NCBI GenBank assembly: GCA_042091035.1
Contig: JBELIG010000099.1
Coordinates: 1-11,487 of the forward strand
Length of the DNA stretch: 11,487 nt
Direction: 5' to 3'
Source of the DNA: AM-2324 sp042091035
GTDB lineage: Bacteria; Bacteroidota; Bacteroidia; Chitinophagales; Saprospiraceae
Shown here: in pieces, positions 1 to 6,735 of the stretch
Numbering within the stretch: the first letter of the stretch is position 1
Layout: each line of letters starts with the position of its first letter
Notes under the pieces: generated by a model
The model's database searches: none
What the model was told of the DNA's origin: nothing
The model's input: only the letters and a program-made list of their open reading frames with translations
Made by a program: the position numbers and the translations under genes

Positions 1-158
1 AGCCGTGATCGTACAGAAGTTTCTTCTTTGAGCTCCTTTAAAAAAGACACATTGGTAAAGTATACCTTTTTATACCTTCGAAAGTAAAACAAATGAATAA
101 TCACCGGCACAAGAACTGCAGCGGTAGCAAACAAAAACAAAGGATGTAAAAATTGCAT
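1..158 (-). CDS. BatA N-terminal-domain membrane protein, 5' fragment
   Basis: Partial gene running off the left edge; the ATG is at 158-156 and 52 codons are visible. The translation starts MQFLHPLFLF, continues with a hydrophobic helix (about residues 3-24) and then a basic stretch containing FRRYKK, followed by VYFTNVSFLKELKEET. This order (short N-terminus, one transmembrane helix, FRR-x-KK, F-x-N-V-x-FLKE) is the signature of the BatA N-terminal domain family (TIGR02226, 'aerotolerance regulator N-terminal') common in Bacteroidota. The protein should sit in the inner membrane. True BatA proteins also carry a von Willebrand A domain, while larger relatives do not. The visible part cannot tell them apart, so no symbol is given. 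No Shine-Dalgarno sequence precedes the ATG, which is usual in this phylum. It lies on the same strand as, and downstream of, the giant secreted-protein gene, 126 bp away, and a weak terminator-like and promoter-like sequence lies between, so it is probably transcribed separately. Family assignment is fairly sure; function is not. Confidence 0.82.
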   Translation of the reverse strand, partial: MQFLHPLFLFATAAVLVPVIIHLFYFRRYKKVYFTNVSFLKELKEETSVRSR

Positions 159-203
159 ATATTTTGTCGATTGCGCTAATTAAGGAGTTTAGACCCTGAA
201 CGC

Positions 204-236
204 TAAATATACAGCTTTAGAGCAAAAATGTTTCAA
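204..236 (-). promoter_or_regulatory. Possible Bacteroidota-type promoter for the BatA-like gene
   Basis: On the minus strand a TTG (236-234) lies 22 nt upstream of TATATTTA (211-204), which matches the Bacteroidota -7 consensus TAnnTTTG at all but the last base. It sits about 45 nt upstream of the BatA-like ATG. The spacing is slightly longer than the usual ~19 nt, and AT-rich DNA makes chance matches common, so this is only a candidate. Confidence 0.25.
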
Positions 237-242
237 TTTTAA

Positions 243-284
243 TTTTAGCTAAAAATAAAAAAAGCCCTTTTCTAGATCTTTAGA
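243..284 (-). terminator. Weak terminator-like region after the first giant gene
   Basis: Just beyond the TAA of the giant gene (minus strand) the transcript would contain a short AAAAG-G-GCTTTT-like foldback (about 258-272) followed by a U-rich run, and then the perfect 12-bp palindrome TTTTAGCTAAAA (243-254). Neither hairpin is GC-rich. Termination here is plausible from position and U content but is not strongly supported. Confidence 0.25.
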
Positions 285-3200
285 TTACCTATATAGCATA
301 ACATCTCCAGAAAATCGTTCGATATACCCATTCTTATCAACCAGTTCAAGGTACCAGGTATAAACAGCAGCTTGGACCTCCTTCCCTAAGAACCTGCCAT
401 CCCAACCATCTTCAGTTTGGTTTAATTGAGCACTATCATTTGAAAACATTTCACCTCCCCATCTATCAAAAACCTTAAATGCCTGAACAGAAATATAGTC
501 ATCTGTAGCATAAACCATAAACTGATCATTATTTCCATCTCCATTCGGAGTAAAGATATTCGGTGTAAAAACAGCTCTATCGTCACGAACAAAGATTTGC
601 AATTGATGTTCTACCACACAACCCTCCGTTGTAACAAGCTCGACCGAATAGAGTCTTTGTTCCTCTGGAAAAAGAATAGGCTCTAAACAATCGGTACAAC
701 TAATGTCAATATTGGGCGTCCATTGGATGTCTAAAATCTCTGCTTCGTCAAAATTGAGCTCAACCAGTACCTGATACGAATCACCCTCGTTGATCAATTT
801 ACTGCTTTCAATTCCAAGATCGAGTTGAGGAAGCGGCTTTACGGTAGCTTCTTGACTCAATTTACAGCCGTACATATCCTCTACCTCTATGAGGTAATCA
901 CCCGAATCCAAAAATTCAAAATCTGTTTGCTGATTTGGAGATACCATTTCATTTAAACTGTATATAAGAGGTTCTACGGAACCAATCACCTCATTTATCG
1001 CAATCGATCCATAAGGATCACTGCATATAGGCTGAAGAACTTCTACCTCCATAGATTTAAAATTATGGTCTATCAATTCTACACTCTCCTCAGACCTGCA
1101 TCCATTGGAAGTATCCAGCAATTCTATCGTATAATCACCTTGTTGATCAAAAACCATAAGCTCCGCACCAGTGCCAATAATAGTACCTGAGGCATTGAAC
1201 CAAAGTGCTTCAATGCGCTCGTCCAAAGATAGATCCACCTCAAGTATGGGCTGATGACAGTTTAATACATAAGAATCCTCCAATTGAACATTTGGGATCT
1301 GTGTATCTTCTTCTAATTCGTATACTGCCTCTGTGATACATCCATTTCCAACATTCTGTACCTGAAGATTATAGCTTGCTGCAAGATCTACGAGAATAAC
1401 TGAATCAGTCGAAGGAGAAAGTATATTCCCACCGGGGCTCGTCCACGAATAAGCATAGTTTCCACTTCCAGCAATTGTAGGTTCAAGCCAAACATTGTCC
1501 ATCAAACAAGTCAGCTTGCCACCTTCTATATCAATAAGCTCAGGAGCATTTAGATCTCCTTCTACCTCTATAAGCTCTATTGTTTTACATCCGTTTAAAG
1601 GATTGAGCACCTCTACTTGATAAGTAGAAGGTGTATTTACAAGTACAGAATACAGGTCGGTATATTCAAAATCCTCTAAATCAGGACTGGTCCAAAGTAT
1701 TGAATAAAGCGTATTGTTATCCGTCTGAACATCAAGATCAATGGATTGATTATAACAAGTAAGTGTATCTATCCCATCAACTTGTACCAATGGATAATTG
1801 ACATCTTCGAGCACTAAATAGGAGGATTCCCAAATACAATTGTTCTGGATATTGGTAACACTAACAGTATAAGATCCCGCTTCTTGTACCTGAATATAAT
1901 ATTGATCTATTCCTGAGGAAATACCTCCTGAAGGGCCAGACCAATTAAAAACAAGAGGATCACTCCCACTCAAGTCCAGTTCTAAATAAGTTTCAGTAGT
2001 TGAGCAATCCAAATTATCATATGGCTTTAAAGTCTGTACAGGAAGGATTGTATCCTCTTCGATTAATACTTGCACCACGTCATAACATCCATTGGACGTA
2101 TCTGTAACCAATACCTCATATATACCTGCAGCACTTACCTCCACAAAGGAAGTATCAATACCACCTTCGATCACTCCATCAATCGTAGACCAAGCGTAAG
2201 TATAAGCATCCTCAGAAGAAAGCCCCGCTATGACTATTGAATCCAAGCAATTAATCACCGGTATTGGTAAGAGTTCTGTTGCAGGAACAGTTTCATCCAA
2301 TTCGATTTCAAAACTTAATATGCTTTCACAAAAATTTTCTAAATCTAGTATACTAAGATTATATAAACCCGCTTCGGTTATGCTTGCAAGATAATTGTTA
2401 GAAGAATCAACACTCAAATTCACACTCGCCTCCCAATCTAAAACAAAGGATGGCCCACTACTTGAATTACTAGCATCTACAAGAACAAAATCCTCTGAAC
2501 AAGCAATAACAAGATCAGAATCGAGTATAATCTCAGGAGCAATAGTGTCTGCTTCAACCTCTACAGTGAGTACAGAAATACAATTATTGTCAGGATTCTC
2601 TACCTCTACCAAATACTCCCCAGCAGTAAAGACCTCAATAGAAAGATCATCAATTGAAGTAAAAGATCCGCCGCTTGGACTAAACCAATTCAGTAATAAA
2701 CCTGTGTAACCAGTTGTATCTAGCGTAATAATAGTTGACGATAAGGAACAGTTCAGCTGGTCTGGAGCATTAACATCTACGACCGGTGAAGCAGTATCTC
2801 CAAATATTTGAATAGTATCCGTGTCTATGCATCCGCTATTTATATCTGTAGCTTGTAATATATAATTCCCTGTTTGAGAAATCTCAGGATTTAAAGTTCC
2901 TTGACCAACATCTATGTTTTGCCCTTCCTGACCCAGCCATATGTATTGAAAATCGCCGCTTGTGGTATTTGTAGCATTCAATTGGATAGATCCAAGGGCA
3001 CAATCCAAAAGCTCATCCTGAGCTTGAATATAAAGGTCTGGCGTATTATAATTCTCCACAAGATCAAATGAATAGCTATTTGTACAGCCATTCTGAATAT
3101 GCTCTATTTCTAAACTTATACTCTCGGGGCCATATGCAATAAATAGTTCTTGTCCCGCTGAAGATAACATTGAATCTGAATAGGTCCAAGTATAAATGAG

Positions 3201-5423
3201 GTCATTAGAATTCCCTGAATAAGCAGTTTGGATAAGAACACTATCATTGATACAACTGAAAAAATCTGGTTCTTCAATAAGTAATTCTGGAATTTCATTA
3301 TCCAAAATCACCTCGATAGACATTTCACTACTACAACCATTTTCCAAATCATCAATTTGCAGAGTATATATACCTGCTAGACCAACATCAACAGATAAAC
3401 TATCTAAGACATTCATAATATTACCCGATTCGGATATCCAAGTATACCTATATTCTGGGCCGATATCTGAGCCAGCTGCATCAAGATTCACAAGAGTATC
3501 TATACAAGTCAAAGCTCCATCAGAAGCAAGCAATATATCTGGGTTGTCTATAATATCCTCTACGATCAAGTCAGATGCACTAATACATCCATTATTCGCA
3601 TTTATAACAGATAAGGTATATAGCCCACCTATAGCTACTTCTGTATTTAGTTCGTCAAAAGAACCACTTATCACGCCATCAAAAGACGACCAAACATATT
3701 GAAAATCTCCGCCTACAGAGGAACCATCGCCATAGACCACAACTCCTCCATTGTAGCAATCTATCGTATCAAAAACAGCCGCATTCACAATTGGATACTC
3801 AAAATCCTCAAACACCTGAATGAATGATGAATCCACACAACCATTATTTATATTTTGGACCTGGACTTCATAAGTCCCTCCCACTCCGACGATAATATTA
3901 TTTGAATAGGGATTGCCTGTAATTAGGCCATCCGACGTTTCCCACAAAAAATCATAAGAATTACTATTCAGTCCGGCAACCTCAAGATCACCAAAATTGT
4001 CCAAACAATTTAAAGTATCAATACCTACAAGATTTATGTTAGGTAAACCAAAGTCTCCATTCAGAGGAATAGTATCTGACAGTACGCAGCCCAAATCATT
4101 CGTTGCTACAACTATATATGAACCAACTCCTAAGCTATCTAATAGCACAGAGTTTTCTGTTTCAATGTTCCATTCATACGTATAAGGTTCACATTCGAAA
4201 GGTATCGTAATAATCCCACCACTTGAATCTATACAGTTTGGTTGTTGAGCAATATCCACCACAAAAGCGATTGGCGGATTTTGGGGCACAAAAATACTAT
4301 CTGTAAATTCACAACCGGCAAAATCAGTTAAACTAACGGAATGATAACCCGACTCAAGTTCTACATTCAAGGTATCTGTACCGCCATTTTCCCAAACTAT
4401 TGCATAAGGAGCGGTACCAGCATTTATCTGTAGACTTGCTGTACCATCATTACCACCATAACAGGTAACTACTGAGGATTCTAGATCTATAGAAAATGGA
4501 CTAAGCAGTACATTTCGGCTCCCTGAAACAACACCTCCACAAGCATCACCCGATACATAATGCAAGGTATATTGACCTTCCCCAAGGACAGGTAGAAAAA
4601 ATGGTGATTCAGTAATATTCTTAAGGGTATCTTGAAGTATTCCATTGTAGGAAAACAAAAGTTCATAAGGCCCGGGACCGTTAAATACAACTGGTAATTC
4701 TACAGTTTCTAAACTTCCACAACCTATGACAGTAGAAGGCTCCATTGTAGCTTGCACTTCATAAGTCTGCACGATATAATCCATAATCACCTCCGCTCCA
4801 CAAGCATCTGAAAGTATCAACTGAACTATCCCTGATTCAGGATTAGGGTCGATAAATACAGGAAGTGTACTTCCTGTGCTCCAAAGATAGTATAGGGCCA
4901 CAAAATCATTTGTTACCTGAGGACTTATAACTAAAGTATCTGAAGGGCAAATATAAATTGTATCTATCGACTCTATTGCAAGTGAGTCTAAAGGATCATT
5001 GACTGATATAGTTAAATCAGAGGACTGACAACCCGAGCAGAAAGGTTGAACAGAAACTAAAATACTCTCAATAGGCTCTGATAAGCCATCATTTATGATA
5101 TTTAGAGGTATCAAGATCTTGTTATCCGATGCATCCATCGTGTTGAACATAAGTTCTTCAACCTCGATTTCATAATCAAAATCCTGCTGAGCCGAGCCAG
5201 ACAAGGTGATCGAAAAATTGATATCATGCCCTATACTTAGCCCATTCCTTTGGATTAGAATGTAAGGAGATCCACAGCCCTCAAAGACATTATTATCAGA
5301 GTTTGGCGTAACAACCTCTATAGACATAGAATTAGAATTAGAATTACCTATAGCATAGCAGATAGGTAAAAACAATAGTAAGGCAAGGAGCTGAAGGCTC
5401 TTTTTTTGGTTTTTTATTTTCAT
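285..5423 (-). CDS. Giant secreted Ig-repeat adhesin-like protein with T9SS type B sorting domain
   Basis: Complete 1712-residue protein. ATG at 5423 is chosen because a signal peptide follows at once: KIKNQKK, a Leu-rich core, then CYA, with cleavage near residue 24. Domains in order: Calx-beta-like (~33-145, with EGC near residue 48, then SGSAQQDFDYE); two Ig/PKD-like modules (~146-305); SprB repeat (~308-382) and SprB-like module (~384-460); twelve Ig-like repeats (462-1456); another SprB-like module (~1457-1530); a module with CTDC (C576/C579-type pair at 1576 and 1579); and the CHU_C sorting domain (~1617-1712) with NIFTPNGDGNND, FDRWG and GWDG. Proteins of this type cross the outer membrane through the type IX secretion system and are held at the surface or released. 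SprB, the Flavobacterium gliding adhesin, is the best-known relative. Role here (adhesion or surface filament) is inferred. Lys/Arg are scarce: between R303 and K1133 the only basic Lys/Arg residue is R659. The second giant gene at 6733-11487 ends in the same module order and is a paralogue. Confidence 0.9.
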   Translation of the reverse strand: MKIKNQKKSLQLLALLLFLPICYAIGNSNSNSMSIEVVTPNSDNNVFEGCGSPYILIQRNGLSIGHDINFSITLSGSAQQDFDYEIEVEELMFNTMDASDNKILIPLNIINDGLSEPIESILVSVQPFCSGCQSSDLTISVNDPLDSLAIESIDTIYICPSDTLVISPQVTNDFVALYYLWSTGSTLPVFIDPNPESGIVQLILSDACGAEVIMDYIVQTYEVQATMEPSTVIGCGSLETVELPVVFNGPGPYELLFSYNGILQDTLKNITESPFFLPVLGEGQYTLHYVSGDACGGVVSGSRNVLLSPFSIDLESSVVTCYGGNDGTASLQINAGTAPYAIVWENGGTDTLNVELESGYHSVSLTDFAGCEFTDSIFVPQNPPIAFVVDIAQQPNCIDSSGGIITIPFECEPYTYEWNIETENSVLLDSLGVGSYIVVATNDLGCVLSDTIPLNGDFGLPNINLVGIDTLNCLDNFGDLEVAGLNSNSYDFLWETSDGLITGNPYSNNIIVGVGGTYEVQVQNINNGCVDSSFIQVFEDFEYPIVNAAVFDTIDCYNGGVVVYGDGSSVGGDFQYVWSSFDGVISGSFDELNTEVAIGGLYTLSVINANNGCISASDLIVEDIIDNPDILLASDGALTCIDTLVNLDAAGSDIGPEYRYTWISESGNIMNVLDSLSVDVGLAGIYTLQIDDLENGCSSEMSIEVILDNEIPELLIEEPDFFSCINDSVLIQTAYSGNSNDLIYTWTYSDSMLSSAGQELFIAYGPESISLEIEHIQNGCTNSYSFDLVENYNTPDLYIQAQDELLDCALGSIQLNATNTTSGDFQYIWLGQEGQNIDVGQGTLNPEISQTGNYILQATDINSGCIDTDTIQIFGDTASPVVDVNAPDQLNCSLSSTIITLDTTGYTGLLLNWFSPSGGSFTSIDDLSIEVFTAGEYLVEVENPDNNCISVLTVEVEADTIAPEIILDSDLVIACSEDFVLVDASNSSSGPSFVLDWEASVNLSVDSSNNYLASITEAGLYNLSILDLENFCESILSFEIELDETVPATELLPIPVINCLDSIVIAGLSSEDAYTYAWSTIDGVIEGGIDTSFVEVSAAGIYEVLVTDTSNGCYDVVQVLIEEDTILPVQTLKPYDNLDCSTTETYLELDLSGSDPLVFNWSGPSGGISSGIDQYYIQVQEAGSYTVSVTNIQNNCIWESSYLVLEDVNYPLVQVDGIDTLTCYNQSIDLDVQTDNNTLYSILWTSPDLEDFEYTDLYSVLVNTPSTYQVEVLNPLNGCKTIELIEVEGDLNAPELIDIEGGKLTCLMDNVWLEPTIAGSGNYAYSWTSPGGNILSPSTDSVILVDLAASYNLQVQNVGNGCITEAVYELEEDTQIPNVQLEDSYVLNCHQPILEVDLSLDERIEALWFNASGTIIGTGAELMVFDQQGDYTIELLDTSNGCRSEESVELIDHNFKSMEVEVLQPICSDPYGSIAINEVIGSVEPLIYSLNEMVSPNQQTDFEFLDSGDYLIEVEDMYGCKLSQEATVKPLPQLDLGIESSKLINEGDSYQVLVELNFDEAEILDIQWTPNIDISCTDCLEPILFPEEQRLYSVELVTTEGCVVEHQLQIFVRDDRAVFTPNIFTPNGDGNNDQFMVYATDDYISVQAFKVFDRWGGEMFSNDSAQLNQTEDGWDGRFLGKEVQAAVYTWYLELVDKNGYIERFSGDVMLYR
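288..575 (-). other. CHU_C / T9SS type B C-terminal sorting domain of the first giant protein
   Basis: This encodes residues ~1617-1712. Diagnostic features are the TPNIFTPNGDGNND motif, then FKVFDRWG, the GWDG turn, an aromatic-rich strand (VYTWYLEL) and the final GDVMLYR. This is the gliding-motility-associated C-terminal domain (TIGR04131 type). Type B domains are recognised by the type IX machinery and, in known cases such as SprB, need a cognate PorP/SprF-family barrel. No SprF-like gene is in this window. Confidence 0.9.
1056..4040 (-). repeat. Twelve diverged Ig-like repeats (~83 residues each) in the first giant protein
   Basis: Residues 462-1456 consist of twelve tandem modules. Each has Cys near its start, a mid-domain Trp in most units (x-W, usually Y-x-W), a G-x-Y-x-L/V strand and a second Cys in an N-G-C or N-N-C context. 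Cysteine pairs: 473/529, 556/613, 640/697, 724/780, 808/865, 892/948, 975/1032, 1059/1113, 1140/1196, 1223/1279, 1306/1362 and 1389/1442, a regular period of about 83. Most junctions read D-x-x-x-P. The repeats are clearly related in protein sequence but not visibly similar in DNA, so the array is old. The fold resembles SprB, PKD or HYR-type beta-sandwiches; the exact family was not checked. Confidence 0.88.
5328..5346. repeat. Hexanucleotide tract (AGAATT x3) encoding Asn-Ser repeats
   Basis: Three perfect copies of a 6-bp unit encode NSNSNS (residues 27-32) just after the predicted signal-peptide cleavage site of the first giant protein. The unit is two codons long, so copy-number change would lengthen a flexible linker without shifting the frame. 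Confidence 0.6.
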
Positions 5424-5829
5424 AGCACACAGAGAGTCAATTAATCAGAGGGAGATTAAATAATTGTAAAAAGCTTATAAAGTACTACAAATATTGAGGA
5501 TGGATTATGACCTTTTAGCATTGGATAATGAAAGGTCCCTAGTTCGTTCAAAGTCCAATTTAATGCCTAAAAAATTCCCTATAAGTTAAATCTTTTAAAA
5601 GGGTAGGCATATGACATTTTAGAAAATATAGCTCCTGTAGTTTTCATCCTTTTAAAAAAATAAAACGATTCAATTATAATAGAACTATCATCTTTTAACA
5701 TGGATTAAATATAGATTATAAGTAGGTGAACTGTTAAAAATTACGCTTGAGCAGCTATATGACAATAAGGCAAAACGTTCTTTTCTAACTTGTTACCAAT
5801 CGTTTAATACCTCAAACTTATTTAACCAA
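5424..5829. promoter_or_regulatory. 406-bp divergent intergenic region between giant gene 1 and the DUF6089/PorG-like gene
   Basis: The two genes are read away from each other, so both promoters should lie here. It is AT-rich, with no ORF of note and no RNA gene that I recognise. On the minus strand AATATTTG (5495-5488, 65 nt upstream of the giant gene's ATG) matches TAnnTTTG at all but one position but lacks a TTG at the right distance. On the plus strand TACGCTTG (5742-5749) likewise has one mismatch and no good upstream partner. Neither start codon has a Shine-Dalgarno sequence. A hairpin at 5509-5537 is listed separately. Promoter positions are not settled. Confidence 0.5.
5509..5537. repeat. 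Imperfect inverted repeat (hairpin) in the divergent promoter region
   Basis: GACCTTT (5509-5515) pairs with AAAGGTC (5531-5537), and inside it CATT (5519-5522) pairs with AATG (5527-5530) around a GGAT loop. The only unpaired stem bases are TAG at 5516-5518. It is not followed by a T tract on either strand, so it is not an obvious terminator. It lies 86-114 nt upstream of the giant gene's start and just upstream of the AATATTTG candidate, where an operator or leader structure could be. Confidence 0.45.
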
Positions 5830-6699
5830 ATGAAAAAGTCAATTTTATTGCCTGCCCTATTCGTTCTGTCTTCTATTTTCATAGTCAACCTTCAGGGGCA
5901 AGACTTAGAATATGGCGCTAAAGCAGGAGTCTCCTACTATTTCGGAGACCTAGCACCATCATCACACATATTCAGCTTTTCAACGCCAAGCCCCTCCGGT
6001 GGCATTTTTATTAAAAGGCAAATCAATGATTATTTTGCTTTACGGGGAGATGTATCTTATCTATTTCTAAAAGCAGATGATGCCAATGGAACTGCAGCAT
6101 GGCGAGCAAATAGAAATCTAGATTTTGCTTCTCATGTATTTGAAGGAAGTATTACGATGGAGTTCATTCCATTTGAATTAAGATTAGGAAGAAATAATAA
6201 TATACATCCATATCTCGGAATAGGTCTGGGTGTCTTTCATTTTGACCCTTATACCATTTATAATGGATCAGAGATTAAACTAAATCCCCTGAATACAGAA
6301 GGTCAAGGATTAGATGGATATGGTGATCCTTACGCCCTTACTCAAATTAATATACCTATGCGTTTAGGTATTCAGTTTAGTTTATCCTATGGCCTCAACA
6401 TAGGCCTAGAAGTTAGTTACAGAGACTTATTTACGGATTATCTAGATGATGTAAGTGGATATTATGTGCCGAACACGCTTCTGGCAGAAGCCTATGGCCC
6501 TCTATCAGCAATTTTATCCGATAAGAGTCCAGGTATGGTTAATTCTACTGACACAGGCTCTGGGCTTAGCTCATTGCGAGGAGCTCCACAAACTGAAGAT
6601 GGTTATGGAGATCTTGTGCTAACCATTAGCTATACAATAAGCAGAACACATATAGGGAGTGGCTTCTCAAGAAATAAAGTAAGTTGTCCAACTTTCTAA
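5830..6699 (+). CDS. DUF6089/PorG-like outer-membrane beta-barrel protein
   Basis: Complete 289-residue protein. The ATG at 5830 is followed directly by a signal peptide (KKSILLPALFVLSSIFIVN, cleavage near residues 23-24). The mature part begins LEYGAKAGVSYYFGDLAPS, a first strand plus FGDL turn typical of DUF6089 barrels. Other family marks: R-x-NR-LDF then E-x-S-x-x-MEF (~95-112); HPYLGIGLGVFHFDP (126-140); LNPLNTEGQG (151-160); QINIPMRLGIQ (172-182); LEVSYRDLFTDYLDDVS (193-209); RGAP (250-253); and a last strand LVLTISYTIS. Alternating polar and hydrophobic segments fit 8 or more strands. PorG, an outer-membrane part of the type IX secretion system, is the best-studied barrel of this general kind. 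Related family members are numerous, so equivalence is not shown and no symbol is given. It is divergent from giant gene 1 and convergent with giant gene 2, both predicted type IX cargo, so a role in their export or anchoring is attractive but inferred. Confidence 0.8.
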   Translation: MKKSILLPALFVLSSIFIVNLQGQDLEYGAKAGVSYYFGDLAPSSHIFSFSTPSPSGGIFIKRQINDYFALRGDVSYLFLKADDANGTAAWRANRNLDFASHVFEGSITMEFIPFELRLGRNNNIHPYLGIGLGVFHFDPYTIYNGSEIKLNPLNTEGQGLDGYGDPYALTQINIPMRLGIQFSLSYGLNIGLEVSYRDLFTDYLDDVSGYYVPNTLLAEAYGPLSAILSDKSPGMVNSTDTGSGLSSLRGAPQTEDGYGDLVLTISYTISRTHIGSGFSRNKVSCPTF

Positions 6700-6735
6700 A
6701 AAAAAAGGCTGCCGTAAATGGCAGCCTTTTTTTTA
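6698..6735. terminator. Bidirectional intrinsic terminator overlapping two stop codons
   Basis: A perfect 7-bp GC-rich stem, GGCTGCC (6707-6713) and GGCAGCC (6720-6726), encloses the loop GTAAAT. It is flanked by nine A (6698-6706) and eight T (6727-6734), so it ends in a U tract when read on either strand. It overlaps the last bases of the barrel gene's TAA (6697-6699) and the giant gene's TAA (6735-6733), and the two genes are separated by only 33 bp. It should stop transcription from both convergent genes. Confidence 0.93.

Noticed and set aside
159..284. Possible small gene or RNA between the BatA-like gene and giant gene 1
   Set aside because: The 126 bp are AT-rich with no start codon leading to a meaningful frame and no stable GC-containing structure.
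3247..3702. Plus-strand open frame of 151 codons, and similar ones at 2395-2709 and 9911-10114
   Set aside because: They lie antisense within the giant repeat genes, have Ser/Thr-rich low-information translations with no recognisable domain, and arise from the codon bias of the opposite strand.
5592..5601. CTTTTAAAAG palindrome in the intergenic region as an operator
   Set aside because: It is a short AT-only-core palindrome in AT-rich DNA with no second copy or clear promoter relation; expected by chance.
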